From the NCBI GenBank assembly GCA_004431415.1, contig QPMI01000415.1, positions 62,001 through 126,000 of the forward strand: a DNA stretch of 64,000 bases, read 5' to 3'. Numbering within the stretch: the stretch's first letter is position 1; each line of letters starts with the position of its first letter. The notes under the pieces were generated by a model, which made no database searches, had not been told where the DNA came from, and worked only from the letters and a program-made list of their open reading frames with translations. Shown piece after piece: positions 11,601-22,035 of this stretch. Position numbers and translations under genes: made by a program. Source of the DNA: Cyanophora paradoxa. Taxonomy: Eukaryota > Glaucocystophyceae > Cyanophorales > Cyanophoraceae.

Positions 11601-12950
11601 AGGCCGGGTCCACGACGAAGGACGACGTGTCGTTGCGCACGCTGCCGTCGGCCGCCACAGTCGCGTTCACGTACGCGAGGCGCACGCCGGAGAAGTCGCC
11701 GGCCGTCTGTCGCAGCGTCAGTCGGCGAGCAGAGCGTCAAAGATGGCACGGGCGGCGTGCCTGGTACACGGTGAGGAGGCCGTCAGCGGCGTCGGGGGCG
11801 TCGAGGGAGAGGACGGCCACGCCGAAGGTGCCCGGCGGGATGCGGATCGGGGAGCCGGACTTGCGCGGGCGGAAGGGGAACGCCGGGGCGGGGGAGGCAT
11901 AGCGGTTCGACAGGTACGCCACGCGGTGCACGCGGCCGGCGCCGCCGAGGACCGCCCGGAAGCCGCGCAGCTCGAAGACGATGGTCAGGTTGTCGCCGGA
12001 GCCGGCGGCGGCCGCGCCCTCCGCGGAGAGCGCGGGCTTGAAGAAGCAGGCCGCGTTCCCGTCCTCGGACGAGCCCTGCACGATGCCGGTCCAGAGCGCC
12101 GCCTGCGCCTCCCGCTCCAAGTGCTCCTCGGGGACAGTCGCGTTCTCCGCGGGGGCCGGCGGGGGCGGCGGAGGCGGGAGGGTGACGTTCACGGCGCGGC
12201 CGATGAGCTTGTCGCACTCCTGCGCGCAAGGCGGTGAGCCCGTAGCGAGCGCCCAATTCGATCTGGACCGGCCGCGGGCGAGCGCACCTCGGAGACGACA
12301 GCGACGGAGAGGAAGGCGCCGGAGCTTTCGGAGGACATCGAGGCGAGCACGAGGCCGCGGGACACGGGGCCCTCAAAGAGCACGCCGTGGTGCGTCACTG
12401 CGTGTTTGGGTCAGCGCGCACGGGAAGCGAGAGCGGATCGGCTCGCACCGGCGGACGCGTGAAGGACCGCAGACATGAGGACGAGGGCCGCCAGGAGCGG
12501 CGCGCTCGACGCTCGCGCCATCGAGTGCGCGGGTGTCGAGGACTCGCTGAGCGCTAAGTAGGGACGGGCCGAGGCCGATCAGGGCCTTTGCTTGGCTCTC
12601 TTGCGGGCTGCGGGGATAGCTGGAGCCGCCTGCGGGTGCGCTGCGGCGACGGGAAGCCTGCCTGAGGGCTCTTGGAGCTAGCTTTGAAGAGCGATGCCTT
12701 GAGGCTTCGCGAATGAGGTCCTTGCCTCTCGCCGCGCGCTTTTGAAGCCGCCATTTCGCACTTCGCCGCCATTTCGCACTTCGCCGAAGTTCGCCCGCGT
12801 CCGAAGCTTCACCGAAAAGCTGCGAACGAAGGCTCTGCAAAATGTAAACACGTGTTCGGCCGGCCGCGTTCGGCCTTAGCGCTAGCGCTGCAAAACTTCA
12901 AGCCGCAAAATCGCCCCCGGCGGCCCGCGGCGGCTCGGGCGGCCGTCGGG
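8620..12950. repeat. Tandem duplication, copy A (~4.3 kb)
   Basis: This stretch is nearly identical to 13410-17620. Similarity starts in an AT-rich tract (AACGATCGCGGAATGGAAAT), runs through a complete minus-strand gene and its promoter side, and stops within a GGCGGCTCGGGCGGCCG tract near 12950. Copy A has an extra ~72 bp at 8756-8830 flanked by a 16-bp direct repeat (GCGCCCGGATCAAATG). It also has extra Pro/Gln-rich repeat units at 10790-10930 that copy B lacks. Confidence 0.85.
8826..12521 (-). CDS. Secreted type I membrane glycoprotein, Pro/Gln-rich, copy A
   Basis: The gene starts at ATG 12521 with a clear signal peptide (SSAPLLAALVLMSAVLHASA). An intron follows (12448 down to 12398), then VTHHGVLFEGPVSRGLVLAS. 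A large exon (about 12220-11770) contains CDKLIGRAVNVTLPPPP and several N-glycosylation sequons (NVT, NAT, NLT). Further exons carry NGTCDCGMGGPRDGG, a Pro/Gln-rich tract with PQGASGQQ repeats (10985-10690) and sequon-rich NST/NET/NGT motifs. A last long exon encodes one transmembrane helix (NAIIAIGAAVGGTALVAAVA) and a short basic cytoplasmic tail ending SSEIHI at TGA 8826. It is probably a cell-surface or cell-wall mucin-like protein. I know no family for it. Introns have GT-AG ends. The frame stays open where copy B has lost a base. Confidence 0.55.
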
Positions 12951-13409
12951 CCGCGAGCCCAGGCCAGCTGACGTCGACGGCCCGGACTGCCGCGGGCCGG
13001 CCGCCGGGGATACGAGACTGAGCCTCGAGCTCGGAGCCTGCAGCCTGGCAGCTGGCCCGGCGGCTGAGTCCCAAGGTCGACCGTCGGACGTCTAGATCTA
13101 GATCCGATGATCTGGGCCGGGGCTCGGGTGCACTGCGAATGCGGCATCATAACTTGTGATGCCTCAGCTGCAGCCTGCAGGGCCCACCGCCTAGTCCCCG
13201 AGTCGAATCAACAAATTATGAATTAAAGCCCGGGGCGGCCCGCGCAAACCTAGGCCCTGCCTCTAGATCTCAATCGCAAGCGCCGCGGCGGCGGCGGCGC
13301 TGCCCTGCCAGGCTGCCGCCCCTGCGGCCCCGCGAGCGCTATCGGTACCATCGGATGATTGACATTGGCATTGATATTCGAATCCAGAATTCAATACGTG
13401 TACGTATTG
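12951..13409. other. GC-rich spacer between the duplicated copies
   Basis: Non-coding by inspection: no exon with convincing residue composition and no recognisable RNA. It holds palindromic hexamers and a short AT-rich tract (13200-13235). It probably contains the promoter of the copy A gene at its left end. Confidence 0.4.
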
Positions 13410-16400
13410 TACGAAGCTGCAATTGCGACGAAAGGCTCAACGATCGCGGAATGGAAATGCATCGATATCATAGTATCTAAATTTAAAGAAACTATTGATC
13501 GCTACATCATCAAGAAGAATAAGTTAATTACATATCTGCAGCTGCAGTGCGCCCGGATCAAATGTGGATCTCAGAGGAGGCGCCGCGGCTCGCGACCGCG
13601 GGGACGCCCGGCAGGGGCGCCGCCCCCACGACGACGACCTGCCCCAGGGACCCGCGCGCCGCCGCCGCCGCCGCCGCCTCCGGCGCTAGGACCGACGCCG
13701 CGGGCACCGGGAGCGAGGCGCCCTGCACGGGCCAGCCCCACGCGACGTGCGCCGGCGCCGGCGCCGGCTGCGCCGCGATGCCGGCCTCGAGTGAGGGCGA
13801 GGGCGCCGCGGCCGCCCCGACGGCCGCCGAGTGCCGGCGGCGCTGCACGGCGACGGCCGTGCCGGCCACCGCCGCCACGAGCGCCGTGCCGCCGACCGCC
13901 GCCCCGATGGCGATGATCGCGTTCTGCGAGAGGCCGGACTGGAGGACGAAGACGAGGAGGAGGAAGCGCCGGCCTGCCCGTTGCCCGAGCCAGTCGCCGA
14001 GTTGGCCTGCGTGGATCCCGCGCTGCCGCTGCCGGCGGCCGCCGCGTCGGTCGCTGCGGCGGCGGTGCCCGTGCTGGCGGCGACGGGGCTCGAGGCGGAG
14101 AGGGCGGTGGTGGAGGAGCCGTCGGCCGTCACGACCGGAATGTTGGCGCCCGGCGCCGAGAGGCCCGTCACGGCCCCGCCGAAGGTCGCCCCGTCCGCCG
14201 CGTCCGCCGGGAGGCTCGCCCCGGCGAGGACCGCCGCAGCGCCCTCCGCGAAGCTCCGCCCGCTCGTGCCCGACACGGCGCCCGCGAGGCCGGCCGCGAG
14301 CTGCGCGAGCGTGAGCGGGCGGGGTCGAAAGTGGGGCGAGGAAGGGGCGGACCTGGGCCGGAGACTGGCCGGAGGCGGCCGTGAGGGAAGCGGAGATGGA
14401 CGCCGCGTCGGCGCGCAGGCGGCGGCCGGCGGCCGGTGCCACGCAGGCCGCGTTCGAGATCGACGCGCAGCTCGTGCCGAGGTCGTCGCCGCCCATGACT
14501 GCCCGCGGGGGTCAGGGGCGCGCAGGAAAGAGGGCGAGGGCGGGCGGCGCACAGGAGATGAAGCACTGGAGGAGGCTGCAGCCGTTGGTCACGCAGCCGG
14601 CGGGGGCGGAGGCGGAGGTGGTTTTGGTGGACGCCATGGCCTCGCAGGTGCGGCGGAGGGCGCCGGACGAGGCCGCCGCCGACGCGAGCGAGAGCTGGAT
14701 GTTCAGGGCAGAGACTGCGGGTTCGGTAAGCTCGCTGCCCGGAGAGACACGAGGCGGGGCCACGCACAGTCGCCGGGGGCGGAGCGGATGAAGGGCCCGA
14801 CGGCGGGGAAGGTGTAGTAGTCGTCTGCGCAGGCACCGGTCAGAGACGCGGAAGCACAAAGGCAGCGAGGAGCCGGGGCGCACCGGTAGAGGCGGGAAGA
14901 GGCCGCCGGTCTCGCTGCCGGGAAGGGGAACTGCGGGGTTGCCACGAAGACGCCGAGCGGCAGCGCCGGAGTGCCGTCCGCGGTGGTGAGCGCCACGGCC
15001 GAGGAAAGGCCGGTGAGGAGCGACACGGGCGTCGCCGCGTCCTTCGAGAGGCGCGCGTTCGTGAGGGAGATCTGCGGCGGCTGTCAGCGGCTGCCGAGGG
15101 GCGAGATCTGACGCGCGGAGGCGTACTCGGACGAAGCGGACGGGGCCGGGGATGAGCGGCATCTCGCGCGGCTGGCGGCGCGGCGGGCGCGGCTCGGTCC
15201 CGTTCATCGAAGGGCGCGCGCCGTCCATCGGGGGCCGCGTCTCGTTCATCGGGCCGTGCTCCATGTGCGCGCGGGTCTCGTTCATCGGGTGGCGGGTGGA
15301 GTTGCCGCGGGGGCCGCGCAGGCCGCCGAGGCGCATGTGCGGGGGCCGCGGGATCTTCCACGGCAGCGAGTAGATCATCTGGAAGAGCGGCTTGGGCGCG
15401 CCCGCGGCGACGGCGGAGCCCTGGGCGCGCTGCTGCGGCGGCAGCTGCTGGCCTTGAGGGGACTGCTGGCTGCCCTGCGCGGGGCCGCTGCGGGGACCCT
15501 GAGAAGGCTGCGGGCCGGTCGCGCCCTGCTGCGGCGGCATCTGCTGGCCGGCCGAGGACGCGCCCTGCGGCGGCTGCTGGCGGCCGGGACGACCCTGCTG
15601 TTGCGGCTGCTGCTGACCAGACGCGCCCTGCGGCGGAGGCGGCGGCGGCGTCTGCTGGCCAGATGTGCCCGTCTGCTGCTGCGGCTGCTGCCGCTGCTGG
15701 GGGTTCTCCTGAGACGCCGGGCGCGGCTGGCCCGGCCGCATCCCCGCCTCCTCCTGCCGCATCGTCCTGACAGCGGGAGGCGTCAGATGCGCGTTCCGAG
15801 GAGCCCGGCGCCGGCGCGGTGGCTCACATGGGGCACGCGCAGATGTCGCCCTCCTCCTCCGGGCCGAACTGCGGCTCCCTGCGGACCGGCCGCCCGTCAG
15901 CAAGGGCTCACACGCGCGGTGTGGCGCGCGGGGCGCACCGCTCGCGGGGAGGCTGGCCCTCGGGGCGCGACCCGTTGCGGGGAGGCGGCATCGAGAGAGG
16001 CTCCTGAGCGTTCAGCGGCGGGCCGCGCGGGCCCTCGCCCTCGCCCATGCGCGCCGGGCGCTGCTCCGAGGCGGTGGCGTTGAAGGGCGGGCGCATGCCG
16101 CCGTCGCGCGGGCCGCCCATGCCGCAGTCGCAGGTGCCGTTGCGCACGCGCCTGCGCGGAGCGTGAGCGGCGAAGCGTGAGCGGCGAAACATGCGCGGGG
16201 CCGGGGCGGCGCTCACCCGATGGACACGGCGGGCGCGGGATGCACTCGGGGGCCGGGCCGCGGGGTCGCAGGCCGGGTCCACGACGAAGGACGACGTGTC
16301 GTTGCGCACGCTGCCGTCGGCCGCCACAGTCGCGTTCACGTACGCGAGGCGCACGCCGGAGAAGTCGCCGGCCGTCTGTCGCAGCGTCAGTCGGCGAGCA

Positions 16401-17620
16401 GAGCGTCAAAGATGGCACGGGCGGCGTGCCTGGTACACGGTGAGGAGGCCGTCAGCGGCGTCGGGGGCGTCGAGGGAGAGGACGGCCACGCCGAAGGTGC
16501 CCGGCGGGATGCGGATCGGGGAGCCGGACTTGCGCGGGCGGAAGGGGAACGCCGGGGCGGGGGAGGCATAGCGGTTCGACAGGTACGCCACGCGGTGCAC
16601 GCGGCCGGCGCCGCCGAGGACCGCCCGGAAGCCGCGCAGCTCGAAGACGATGGTCAGGTTGTCGCCGGAGCCGGCGGCGGCCGCGCCCTCCGCGGAGAGC
16701 GCGGGCTTGAAGAAGCAGGCCGCGTTCCCGTCCTCCGACGAGCCCTGCACGATGCCGGTCCAGAGCGCCGCCGGCGCCTCCCGCTCCAAGTGCTCCTCGG
16801 GGACAGTCGCGTTCTCTGCGGGGGCCGGCGGGGGCGGCAGAGGCGGGAGGGTGACGTTCACTGTGCGGCCGATGAGCTTGTCGCACTCCTGCGCGCAAGG
16901 CGGTGAGCCCGTAGCGAGCGCCCAATTCGATCTGGACCGGCCGCGGGCGAGCGCACCTCGGAGACGACAGCGACGGAGAGGAAGGCGCCGGAGCTTTCGG
17001 AGGACATCGAGGCGAGCACGAGGCCGCGGGACACGGGGCCCTCAAAGAGCACGCCGTGGTGCGTCACTGCGTGTTTGGGTCAGCGCGCACGGGAAGCGAG
17101 AGCGGATCGGCTCGCACCGGCGGACGCGTGAAGGACCGCAGACATGAGGACGAGGGCCGCCAGGAGCGGCGCGCTCGACGCTCGCGCCATCGAGTGCGCG
17201 GGTGTCGAGGACTCGCTGAGCGCTAAGTAGGGACGGGCCGAGGCCGATCAGGGCCTTTTCTTGGCTCTCTTGCGGGCTGCGGGGATAGCTGGAGCCGCCT
17301 GCGGGTGCGCTGCGGCGGCGGGAAGCCTGCTTGAGGACTCTTGGAGCTAGCTTTGAAGAGCGATGCCTTGAGGCTTCGCGAATGAGGTCCTTGCCTCTCG
17401 CCGCGCGCTTTTGAAGCCGCCATTTCGCACTTCGCCGCCATTTCGCACTTCGCCGAAGTTCGCCCGCGTCCGAAGCTTCACCGAAAAGCTGCGAACGAAG
17501 GCTCTGCAAAATGTAAACACGTGTTCGGCCGGCCGCGTTCGGCCTTAGCGCTAGCGCTGCAAAACTTCAAGCCGCAAAATCGCCCCCGGCGGCCCGCGGC
17601 GGCTCGGGCGGCCGCGGGGC
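13410..17620. repeat. Tandem duplication, copy B (~4.2 kb)
   Basis: Second copy of the unit at 8620-12950, offset by about 4.7 kb. It carries the same minus-strand gene. Compared with copy A it has several single-base losses in G runs (for example near 13940, 14718, 14893 and 14923) and a shorter Pro/Gln repeat (15480-15600). The high identity in introns as well as exons points to a recent duplication or ongoing gene conversion. Confidence 0.85.
13558..17190 (-). CDS. Secreted type I membrane glycoprotein, Pro/Gln-rich, copy B
   Basis: Paralogue of the gene ending at 8826, with the same signal peptide exon (ATG 17190), exon order, sequons, Pro/Gln tract, transmembrane helix and SSEIHI end (TGA 13558). 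The tract has fewer PQGASGQ-type units. In the last exon a run of three G in copy A is two G here (about 13940). This shifts the frame between the poly-Ser tract and the transmembrane helix. Either copy B is a pseudogene or the base is missing through sequencing error; other G-run differences favour the second. The role is likely the same as copy A, at the cell surface. Confidence 0.5.
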
Positions 17621-18130
17621 CGGCGCCGGGACTCCGGCCCAGCCCCAGCTTGCCATGGCCAAGTTCAACGGTTGCGCATGCAGGCTAAGTTGCAGCGCGT
17701 GCTGGCTGATATCGATATCGATCTGTCGACGTCAGTGTCGCGCGCGCCGAGTCGGGCCCGGGGCTGCAGCTGCATGCAGCTGCCTGCTGCCGAGTCGAGA
17801 TCATGCATATGAGCACTAGTTATGATCATGGGGCGAGTCGGGCTGCCTGGGCACTAGCACTAGGGCCCATGAGCACTAGCACGGGCCCGGTGGGCCGCGG
17901 GCCCAGTGGGCTGGCCCAGCGGGCAGGCCGAGCCTCGGAGCTCGAATTCGAATTTTTTCGAATCGAAGCGGGCTGGCAGCGAGCTCGAGAAAACATGACG
18001 GTTGGCCTCGCGATCGGGCCTGGCCTGGCATCAGTGGCATGAACTCCCGGAGTCCTGATCCGTCGGCGAGAATCATGCCATTATGAGATTCACAGCCTGG
18101 CAGGGGCGCCCGGCCTGCATGCGCAGCTGG
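17621..18130. other. Non-coding GC-rich spacer
   Basis: No gene is supported. It is rich in short palindromes (GATATCGATATCGAT; GGGCCC and CACTAG clusters at 17815-17930). It separates the duplicated block from the host exon carrying the element insertion. Confidence 0.4.
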
Positions 18131-18134
18131 CCCA

Positions 18135-18465
18135 GTGGCCACCGGCCACCGGCCGTCCCGGATTCCCCCCCCCTCCCCCCCTCCCCCCCCTCCCCCCCCG
18201 CCCCCCGGCCCCCCGAGCTCGAGCTCCCTCGGGCTACCAGCACTACGCAGCGGCGGGGCTTCTCTTCTTCGCCCTGGCCTGCCTCCTCGGCTTCGTCTGG
18301 GCGGCCGTCGGCGTCGGGGCCCGGGGTTCGCCTGGACCATCGTCTGCATATGCATGGGGCGCGGCGGCAACGCCCGCCCAGAGCGAAAGAGGGGGAAAAG
18401 GCTCGCGATCGTTCATAATCAGCAGCTGATCGATATCGCTGACCTGATCCGTGCGGCCCTCAAGA
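18135..18465 (+). pseudogene. Host gene, 5' part, interrupted by the element
   Basis: Plus-strand frame containing FAWTIVCICMGRGGNARPER and then QQLIDIADLIRAALK. It runs straight into the element at 18466, where it would stop after a few codons. Another frame over 18235-18330 encodes a convincing transmembrane helix (AAAGLLFFALACLLGFVWAA). An intron or missed base probably joins the two, giving a membrane protein with a basic cytoplasmic helix. Without the element and one TSD copy, the codon phase at 18465 matches that at 47207. I recognise no family. Upstream exons were not identified. Confidence 0.45.
18460..18465. repeat. Left target-site duplication of the element (TCAAGA)
   Basis: TCAAGA directly precedes the left terminal repeat. 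The same six bases directly follow the right terminal repeat at 47201-47206. Six-base duplications are typical of Polinton/Maverick integration by an RVE-type integrase. Confidence 0.9.
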
Positions 18466-19346
18466 ACACATAGTAAAATGCGGAGTTTTAACCCTCGGCT
18501 TAATCTTAATTGATTTTGTTGATATATCTCGTATATTCTATTTCAATCAATCGATAATCTGTGTATATCTTATCGAATATTCATTTATTTCGATTATTTT
18601 GTATTCTTTTCGATATTTTATCGTAAATTTCTCTTATTTTCCGATTAGTCTTACTGATTTAATCGATAATCTGTATATATTTCCGAATAATATAACTGAA
18701 TCTCAATTAGATCTTGCCTCTGGTTAAAACTCCGCATTTTACTATGTGTGATTGGTCTTTTGGTTTATTTATTTAATCGATATTATATTCATGTACTTTC
18801 TCGATTAAATTTAATTAAATTTAATTCATTTAATCGGAAACATATCGCTAAACTCGATTAAGATCCATAAAAGATTCATTTGTTAAATAAAACAAATCGA
18901 TCTCTTATTGAATTCAATCGTAATTATACATGAAACTTATATGTTTTTATCATGTTTTATTGAGTCTAAGGGGGGACCCTTAGAAAATTGGGTGTGACAG
19001 GTGTGACAGGTGTGACAGGTCAATCCAAGGAAAGTCCTAGTGAGAAATTGATTTTTAAAATCCACGGGATAGACCTGTCACACCTGTCACACAAACCATA
19101 TTCAGTAAGGACCTCATATATTGTGAAAATCTCAGTGTTAGTTGGTGTAGTTGATTCAAAAAATGCATTTTATACTCTGATTCATTGTTATTTCCTGTGA
19201 AATTTGAGTCAACTCAACCCACTTAGTCAACCCTTGCATTGAATTCGTAACAAAATCCATATACTTTTACTACTTTTACGATTAATATGAGTCAACCTTG
19301 AGTCCACTTTAATATAAATATTATATAATAGGGGGAATCTAGGGGA
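18466..19346 (+). repeat. Left terminal inverted repeat (~881 bp)
   Basis: Matches the reverse complement of 46319-47200 almost perfectly and diverges after AATCTAGGGGA at 19346. The outer 28 bases (18466-18493) recur inverted at 18722-18749, so the first ~284 bp form their own inverted-repeat unit. The inner part holds a palindromic cluster of TGTGACAGG iterons (18990-19112). No coding function is supported here. Confidence 0.93.
18990..19112 (+). repeat. Iteron palindrome, left TIR copy
   Basis: Three direct GTGTGACAG iterons, a ~55-bp spacer, then two inverted iterons (ACCTGTCACAC), followed by ACAAACCATATTCAGTAAGG. The same arrangement occurs at 37630-37770 and 46554-46676. Confidence 0.85.
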
Positions 19347-19562
19347 ATGTTGAGTTTGACATTGCTGAATGTAGGGTGCATTCATATTTTGGCTACATCA
19401 TACAGTAGAATTCTATCGTAAAGAATGACCGGAATCCGGAAAATAATCATTGTAGAAAGCTATTGTAGTAAAAGGATATATTATGTCCTTTTGTAACAGT
19501 AGCTGATCAATGTTATTGTTAGAAAACAAAGGAATCCTTTAAAAATTCATTATAGAAACCCA
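19347..19562. other. Spacer between left TIR and first gene
   Basis: AT-rich, no reading frame of interest. It holds the 3' flank of the minus-strand decarboxylase gene. Confidence 0.4.
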
Positions 19563-19961
19563 TCAAAACGGAAATCTATCATGTTTATGTCTTTCAGTCT
19601 TCTCAAATGTGAGGAAATTCATTGTTTTATCGATCTCATCAGCAACTGCTTGTGTTTTATGCTGAGCTTCTTTACCACAACTGAATATATCAATTGCTAA
19701 CATGCCTTCATTAGAATAACAATGAGCTGTACAATGGCTTTCATCTAATAGCAAAACTAATGCAAAACCAGGAGGTGATACTTTGCCATCAAATATCTCA
19801 CAGTGTTTATGAACAATCCTAATACCTTGTCTCAATATAGCTTGTTCAAGGGTTCCCATAATCCAATTACCTAGAAAACTAACATGCTCATGTCCTGTTG
19901 CAATAGCTGATTTAGCTTTGTAATCAAGCATAACATGAAAGCCTCTGTATTTAGTCTCCAT
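19563..19961 (-). CDS. speD: S-adenosylmethionine decarboxylase, bacterial/archaeal SpeD type
   Basis: The 132-residue protein fits the short SpeD family, which makes decarboxylated AdoMet, the aminopropyl donor for spermidine. The proenzyme self-cleaves to form a pyruvoyl group. The motif LLDESHCTAHCYSNEG is followed by LAIDIFSCGKEA. Ser75 (cleavage site), His80 and Cys95 have the +5 and +20 spacing of the family's Ser63/His68/Cys83 in the Thermotoga enzyme, so all three catalytic residues are present. The gene is the outermost of the minus-strand accessory block. A bacterial-type SpeD is unexpected because eukaryotic hosts normally use a larger AdoMet decarboxylase. It may boost polyamine supply for DNA packing or growth. 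The frame is intact, which suggests recent selection. Confidence 0.85.
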   Translation of the reverse strand: METKYRGFHVMLDYKAKSAIATGHEHVSFLGNWIMGTLEQAILRQGIRIVHKHCEIFDGKVSPPGFALVLLLDESHCTAHCYSNEGMLAIDIFSCGKEAQHKTQAVADEIDKTMNFLTFEKTERHKHDRFPF

Positions 19962-19990
19962 TAAGAATACCTTAGAAAAATTAATTAAAC

Positions 19991-20263
19991 CTAATCGAAC
20001 CTAATGCAAATATCCCTATACTCTACTCTAATTGATGAAGTAGCCCTTTTCCTATGTGCTTGACTTTTTCTTTTATTACAGTCCCTACACCCTGATCCCT
20101 TCACATGATTAAATGGATATGTAAGGATCACCTTGTTACACTGCAAACATCTAACAGATACTTTCTCTTGAGCTTTGATGTATTGTGTCTCACTGTAATC
20201 GAATTTATCTTTACCATGGACTGTCATAGCAGCATCAATAAACTTTTTTGTTTTACTATCCAT
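19991..20263 (-). CDS. Small zinc-ribbon protein, DUF723-like
   Basis: The 90-residue protein starts KKFIDAAMTVHGKDKFDYSE, which fits the 'FIxxAxxVHGxxFDYS' repeat found in phage and giant-virus proteins, often beside homing endonucleases. Two CxxC pairs (CLQC and CRDC, residues about 39-62) form a likely zinc ribbon. A basic tail (HRKR) follows. It is probably a nucleic-acid-binding accessory protein. No nuclease domain is present, so it may be a stand-alone or remnant module. It lies 29 bp upstream of the decarboxylase start on the same strand and could be co-transcribed with it. Confidence 0.5.
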   Translation of the reverse strand: MDSKTKKFIDAAMTVHGKDKFDYSETQYIKAQEKVSVRCLQCNKVILTYPFNHVKGSGCRDCNKRKSQAHRKRATSSIRVEYRDICIRFD

Positions 20264-20285
20264 ACTCTATATATAACCAATATTC

Positions 20286-21119
20286 TTATGGAGCAGTATC
20301 CTGCCCGAAAATGGGGAAATATCGATTTGTCCCATAGTATTCAGCATAGGTATTCTGCTTTGCAATAGAATCGGTTCTCTCTGCAAACATCACACACTTG
20401 TAGATACCAAACTTGGTGGCTCTCACTAAGAACTGATAGTCTTCCAAACCGAAATTGACTCCATGATAAGCAATTCCGAAATTATCATATGGGGTGATCA
20501 CTACTGCAAAGTTGGGAGTTCCACCTTCAACTTGGCATACAGCATAAACATCTGGTGGGATATCCACAACTACCTTGTAGTGGTCACCAATTTCAACAAG
20601 AGAGTCTACTACTGCTGTTTGTTCATTCACAACAATTGGGAATATCTTTATAATGTATGGGGCATTCATGCTGGGGACATAGGTTCGAATTCTTGTGTTG
20701 GGATCAATGGGATTGGGTTGATCATTCACAAATAGAGGCGCTCCAACAGCCCCACCAACCCTAAGACCATCACCAATATAAGCTCCCCCCGATTTGCAGT
20801 TAATAGCTCCCGACCTAGATTCAAAAGAATAAGTAGACAGAGGATCTCCATAGCTATCTGGGTCTCCATAATGAGCAGAAAAGTTTGCATTTGTGACAAG
20901 TAGCTTAGTTGTCTTAACTATTCCATTATTTTTATCACATCTGAGTTCTTGTAATCTCAGCTTGTGGGTGGAACCAAAGGTGTTCATTGTAGGTTGGACC
21001 TCTGTGGATTGAAGACCTTCCACATCATCAAAGGTAGCATGTTGCAGAACATGGTTTGCTGGTGCAGCTAATGAAAGCTGAGGTGTAATTATTCGTTCAA
21101 GTGGGGGTTGCTCAGCCAT
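20286..21119 (-). CDS. Probable minor structural protein, paralogue of the next gene
   Basis: The 277-residue protein has no family I recognise. It shares a layout with the product at 21143-21996. Both have an N-terminal segment with a 'ATFDDVEGLQSTE' / 'EVNDEVRGLESTE' motif, then LQELRCDKNNGIVK, LVTNANF, and SGGAYIGDGLRVGG / SGGAFIGGGCRVSG. A beta-rich C-terminal half follows. The 'switch into tag-like beta repeats' texture and the position downstream of the fibre gene suggest a virion surface or fibre-associated protein. The frame is intact. Confidence 0.5.
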   Translation of the reverse strand: MAEQPPLERIITPQLSLAAPANHVLQHATFDDVEGLQSTEVQPTMNTFGSTHKLRLQELRCDKNNGIVKTTKLLVTNANFSAHYGDPDSYGDPLSTYSFESRSGAINCKSGGAYIGDGLRVGGAVGAPLFVNDQPNPIDPNTRIRTYVPSMNAPYIIKIFPIVVNEQTAVVDSLVEIGDHYKVVVDIPPDVYAVCQVEGGTPNFAVVITPYDNFGIAYHGVNFGLEDYQFLVRATKFGIYKCVMFAERTDSIAKQNTYAEYYGTNRYFPIFGQDTAP

Positions 21120-21142
21120 TTTACATTAAAGGGATATATCTT

Positions 21143-21996
21143 TTATGGGGTTGGGTCATCAATCACATCTGGTTCCATGTAAAATCCTGTTGTGAATATA
21201 TCAGCAACATTTACACCACGAAGTGCTGATACAGCTGCTATATCTGTTCTCAGTCCCATAATCATAGTATTGTATACTCCAACCTCAGTGACAAACAGAT
21301 CATAGGTAAATGTCAAATTGTTATAAACACAATATCCTCTGCCAAAATGGTTCGAAGCTTGAACAAAGAATAAGTAGTTGTGACCTGGTTGATTATTATT
21401 GGCTCTACACATGGAAAGCATTGAAGTGGGAAGAGGAATATTTCTTCTTACTCGATCAGTTCCTGTAATGGAAACTAATTCCGAATTCTCAAGAGTTACA
21501 GAGGATGCAACATAGAAATGCAAAAAAGGTTGCTGTGCAACAGGTGTGTAGAAACGAATTCGTTGTGGGTTCTCAGCATTTTGCTCTAGAGTATCTGGGA
21601 CATCATTGTAGGAAACAGATGAAGATAGCTGACCTGAAACTCTGCAGCCTCCACCAATAAAAGCTCCTCCTGATCTCACAGTAACAGCTGCAGAATTCTT
21701 ATCGAAATCAAGGGCTTTCAGATCAACACTGTAAGCATCAGGACCTCCATTAGTAGGTTGGAAAAAGTTAGCATTTGTGACAAGAAGTCGAGTTGTTTCA
21801 CCACACCTGAGTTCTTATCAGCTCTCAGCTCTTTAACTCGAATAATCGAATTCTTATCAAAGGAGTTACCATTGGAATTGGGTCTCTCTGTGGATTCTAA
21901 ACCACGAACCTCATCATTAACTTCATGCTGGCGAAAGTGCATTGCAGGGGATCCAAGGGAATATATTGGAAGTTGAACTCGATTATATTCACCCAT
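21143..21996 (-). CDS. Probable minor structural protein, frameshifted
   Basis: Paralogue of the protein at 20286-21119. The start is taken at ATG 21996 because the alignment with the paralogue begins there. The frame breaks at a run of three A (plus-strand TTT at 21796-21798). One added A would restore alignment of the LLVTNANF segment with the paralogue, after which the frame runs to the stop at 21143. Total about 284 residues if read through. The loss in a homopolymer suggests sequencing error rather than decay. Function unknown; probably a virion component. Confidence 0.5.
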
Positions 21997-22035
21997 TGCT
22001 TCTTTTACTAAAAAGGAAAGAAAAATAAACTGCAA

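Noticed and set aside
18988-19200. Plus-strand frame starting with Gly-Val-Thr repeats in the left TIR
   Set aside because: It is only a translation of the TGTGACAGG iterons. The mirror copy in the right TIR and the central copy do not keep the frame.
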